DNA of 64,000 bases, taken from Dendrophyllia cribrosa (Eukaryota; Cnidaria; Anthozoa; Scleractinia; Dendrophylliidae). The notes beneath the pieces are model-generated. The model saw only the letters and a program-made list of their open reading frames with translations. It was not told where the DNA came from and made no database searches. Positions within the stretch are counted from its first letter, which is position 1. Every line of letters starts with the position of its first letter. The stretch lies in the NCBI GenBank assembly GCA_024195265.1, contig JAJLRJ010000003.1, positions 28,112,853 through 28,176,852 on the forward strand. The letters are read 5' to 3'. The position numbers and the translations under genes were made by a program. Of this stretch, positions 63,301-64,000 are shown piece by piece.

Positions 63301-63451
63301 TAGTGCTAAAAAAAGAAAAGACATGAACAGCCACGTTTTATTGAAAGACCAATGGTTGAGCAAAACATGGACTTTGGGTTGTGTCGTCTACTTAAGGTGT
63401 TGTCTACTTAAGGTGTTAACACAGCGCGTTGAAAGTCACAAATAACCCTAC

Positions 63452-63811
63452 CTTGCACACTGTTACCGCAGTAACGCAAACTGCAAGCAGGTGGTTTGAA
63501 CAACTCATAGACATAGAAAGCACCACAGCTACGAACGCGAATGACAGAAGACCAACGACAGTTGTTATTGGACCAATGAAAACACACTTTGCGTTGCACA
63601 ATCCCTTGAGCCACTGTCGGATGACCACCGGTCAGATAACCTGGCGCATGCGTACCACAGTGATGCGTTGCCACAACTGCATCAGCCATCTTATTGCCAG
63701 CAGATCCTGTGAACCTATACCAGGCTTTTGTCAGAGAACTGTCGCATTTCACAATTCCTTTGTAACCTTGTGCACGGTCAGCCTCACTGAGAGTTCTATA
63801 GCTTTGACATC
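63452..63811 (-). CDS. D8C exon R10
   Basis: This 360-nt exon is open with eight cysteines. It is almost identical to L7 (NKMADAVV, YELFKPPAC, CGNSVQ). The intron beyond it also matches the left array to the window edge. Confidence 0.85.
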
Positions 63812-64000
63812 CTGGATAAAGCACAATGTAAGTAAGTCAGAAGTTTCACGTTGTTGTTAACCACTTACTAAGCAAGGATCATCAGTAAAATAATGAAGTA
63901 ATTTACTTCATTTGTTCAATTATGTGAACGTCACTTTTAACTAAAGTTGATTTAAAGTTGATATCGTTTTTTCTGTTGTAGTTGCTATTTAAATTTTTGA

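Larger units (their letters stand above)
51988..64000 (-). other. Right D8C exon array
   Basis: Ten complete 360-nt D8C exons lie on the minus strand, with linker microexons between several. From 53.9 kb on it is collinear with 0.9-9.6 kb of the left array, but has extra units (R7 and the chimeric R9). It continues past the right edge by the usual intron sequence. It is either a tandem paralogue of the left gene or the upstream part of the same gene, now separated by about 37 kb. Confidence 0.75.

Overview
The window looks like nuclear DNA of an invertebrate animal, most likely an anthozoan cnidarian such as a stony coral. The species is inferred, not shown. Evidence is GT-AG introns, a tandem array of uromodulin-type D8C exons, a PTGES2-like mitochondrial gene remnant, many fold-back MITEs, a tyrosine-recombinase retrotransposon and a 20.8 kb Polinton/Maverick.

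Flanks (1-14.6 kb and 52.0-64.0 kb): minus-strand exons of a secreted-protein gene family. Nineteen exons each encode one D8C domain. Seventeen are exactly 360 nt, one is a diverged 366-nt exon and one is cut by the window edge. Several introns hold a 15-nt microexon encoding an Ala-Pro-Ser-Pro-Ser linker. The two arrays are collinear paralogues, so a block of about 9-10 kb was duplicated. Introns carry MITEs and a tRNA-like sequence.

Middle-left (15-25.5 kb): fold-back elements, a decayed PTGES2 gene on the minus strand (three exon blocks, several frame breaks, a MITE 10 bp from a splice acceptor), an 84-bp tandem repeat with a two-unit higher-order period, a tRNA-Asn-like gene with an 11-nt insertion at the usual intron position, a pogo/Tigger-like element and a TTAA-flanked MITE.

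Core (25,564-50,596): a Ngaro-type retrotransposon with split direct repeats in the order A1, coding, B1, A2, B2. It encodes a SAM-domain/zinc-knuckle gag, a reverse transcriptase with RNase H, and a tyrosine recombinase. A complete Polinton (28,355-49,192) is inserted in it, with 746-bp terminal inverted repeats and a perfect 6-bp target duplication (ACACTT).

The Polinton encodes a protein-primed DNA polymerase B, a chromodomain DDE integrase, an FtsK/HerA-type packaging ATPase, an adenain-like protease, a double jelly-roll major capsid protein and a probable penton. It also encodes two basic virion-core or membrane-active candidates, a PPxY-bearing protein, a collagen/tail-fibre-like spike, a zinc-ribbon protein beside a parvovirus-type phospholipase A2, and a VLTF3-like late transcription factor. 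Three helix-turn-helix-like proteins, an acidic-tailed possible ssDNA-binding protein and a two-TM protein complete the set. This is a virus-like gene set for replication, integration, transcription, assembly and entry. The copy is disabled: polymerase, penton, protease and the zinc-ribbon/PLA2 junction all carry breaks. Almost every Polinton gene starts in an AAAATG context, and several gene ends coincide with near-perfect short palindromes, which suggests a shared expression code.
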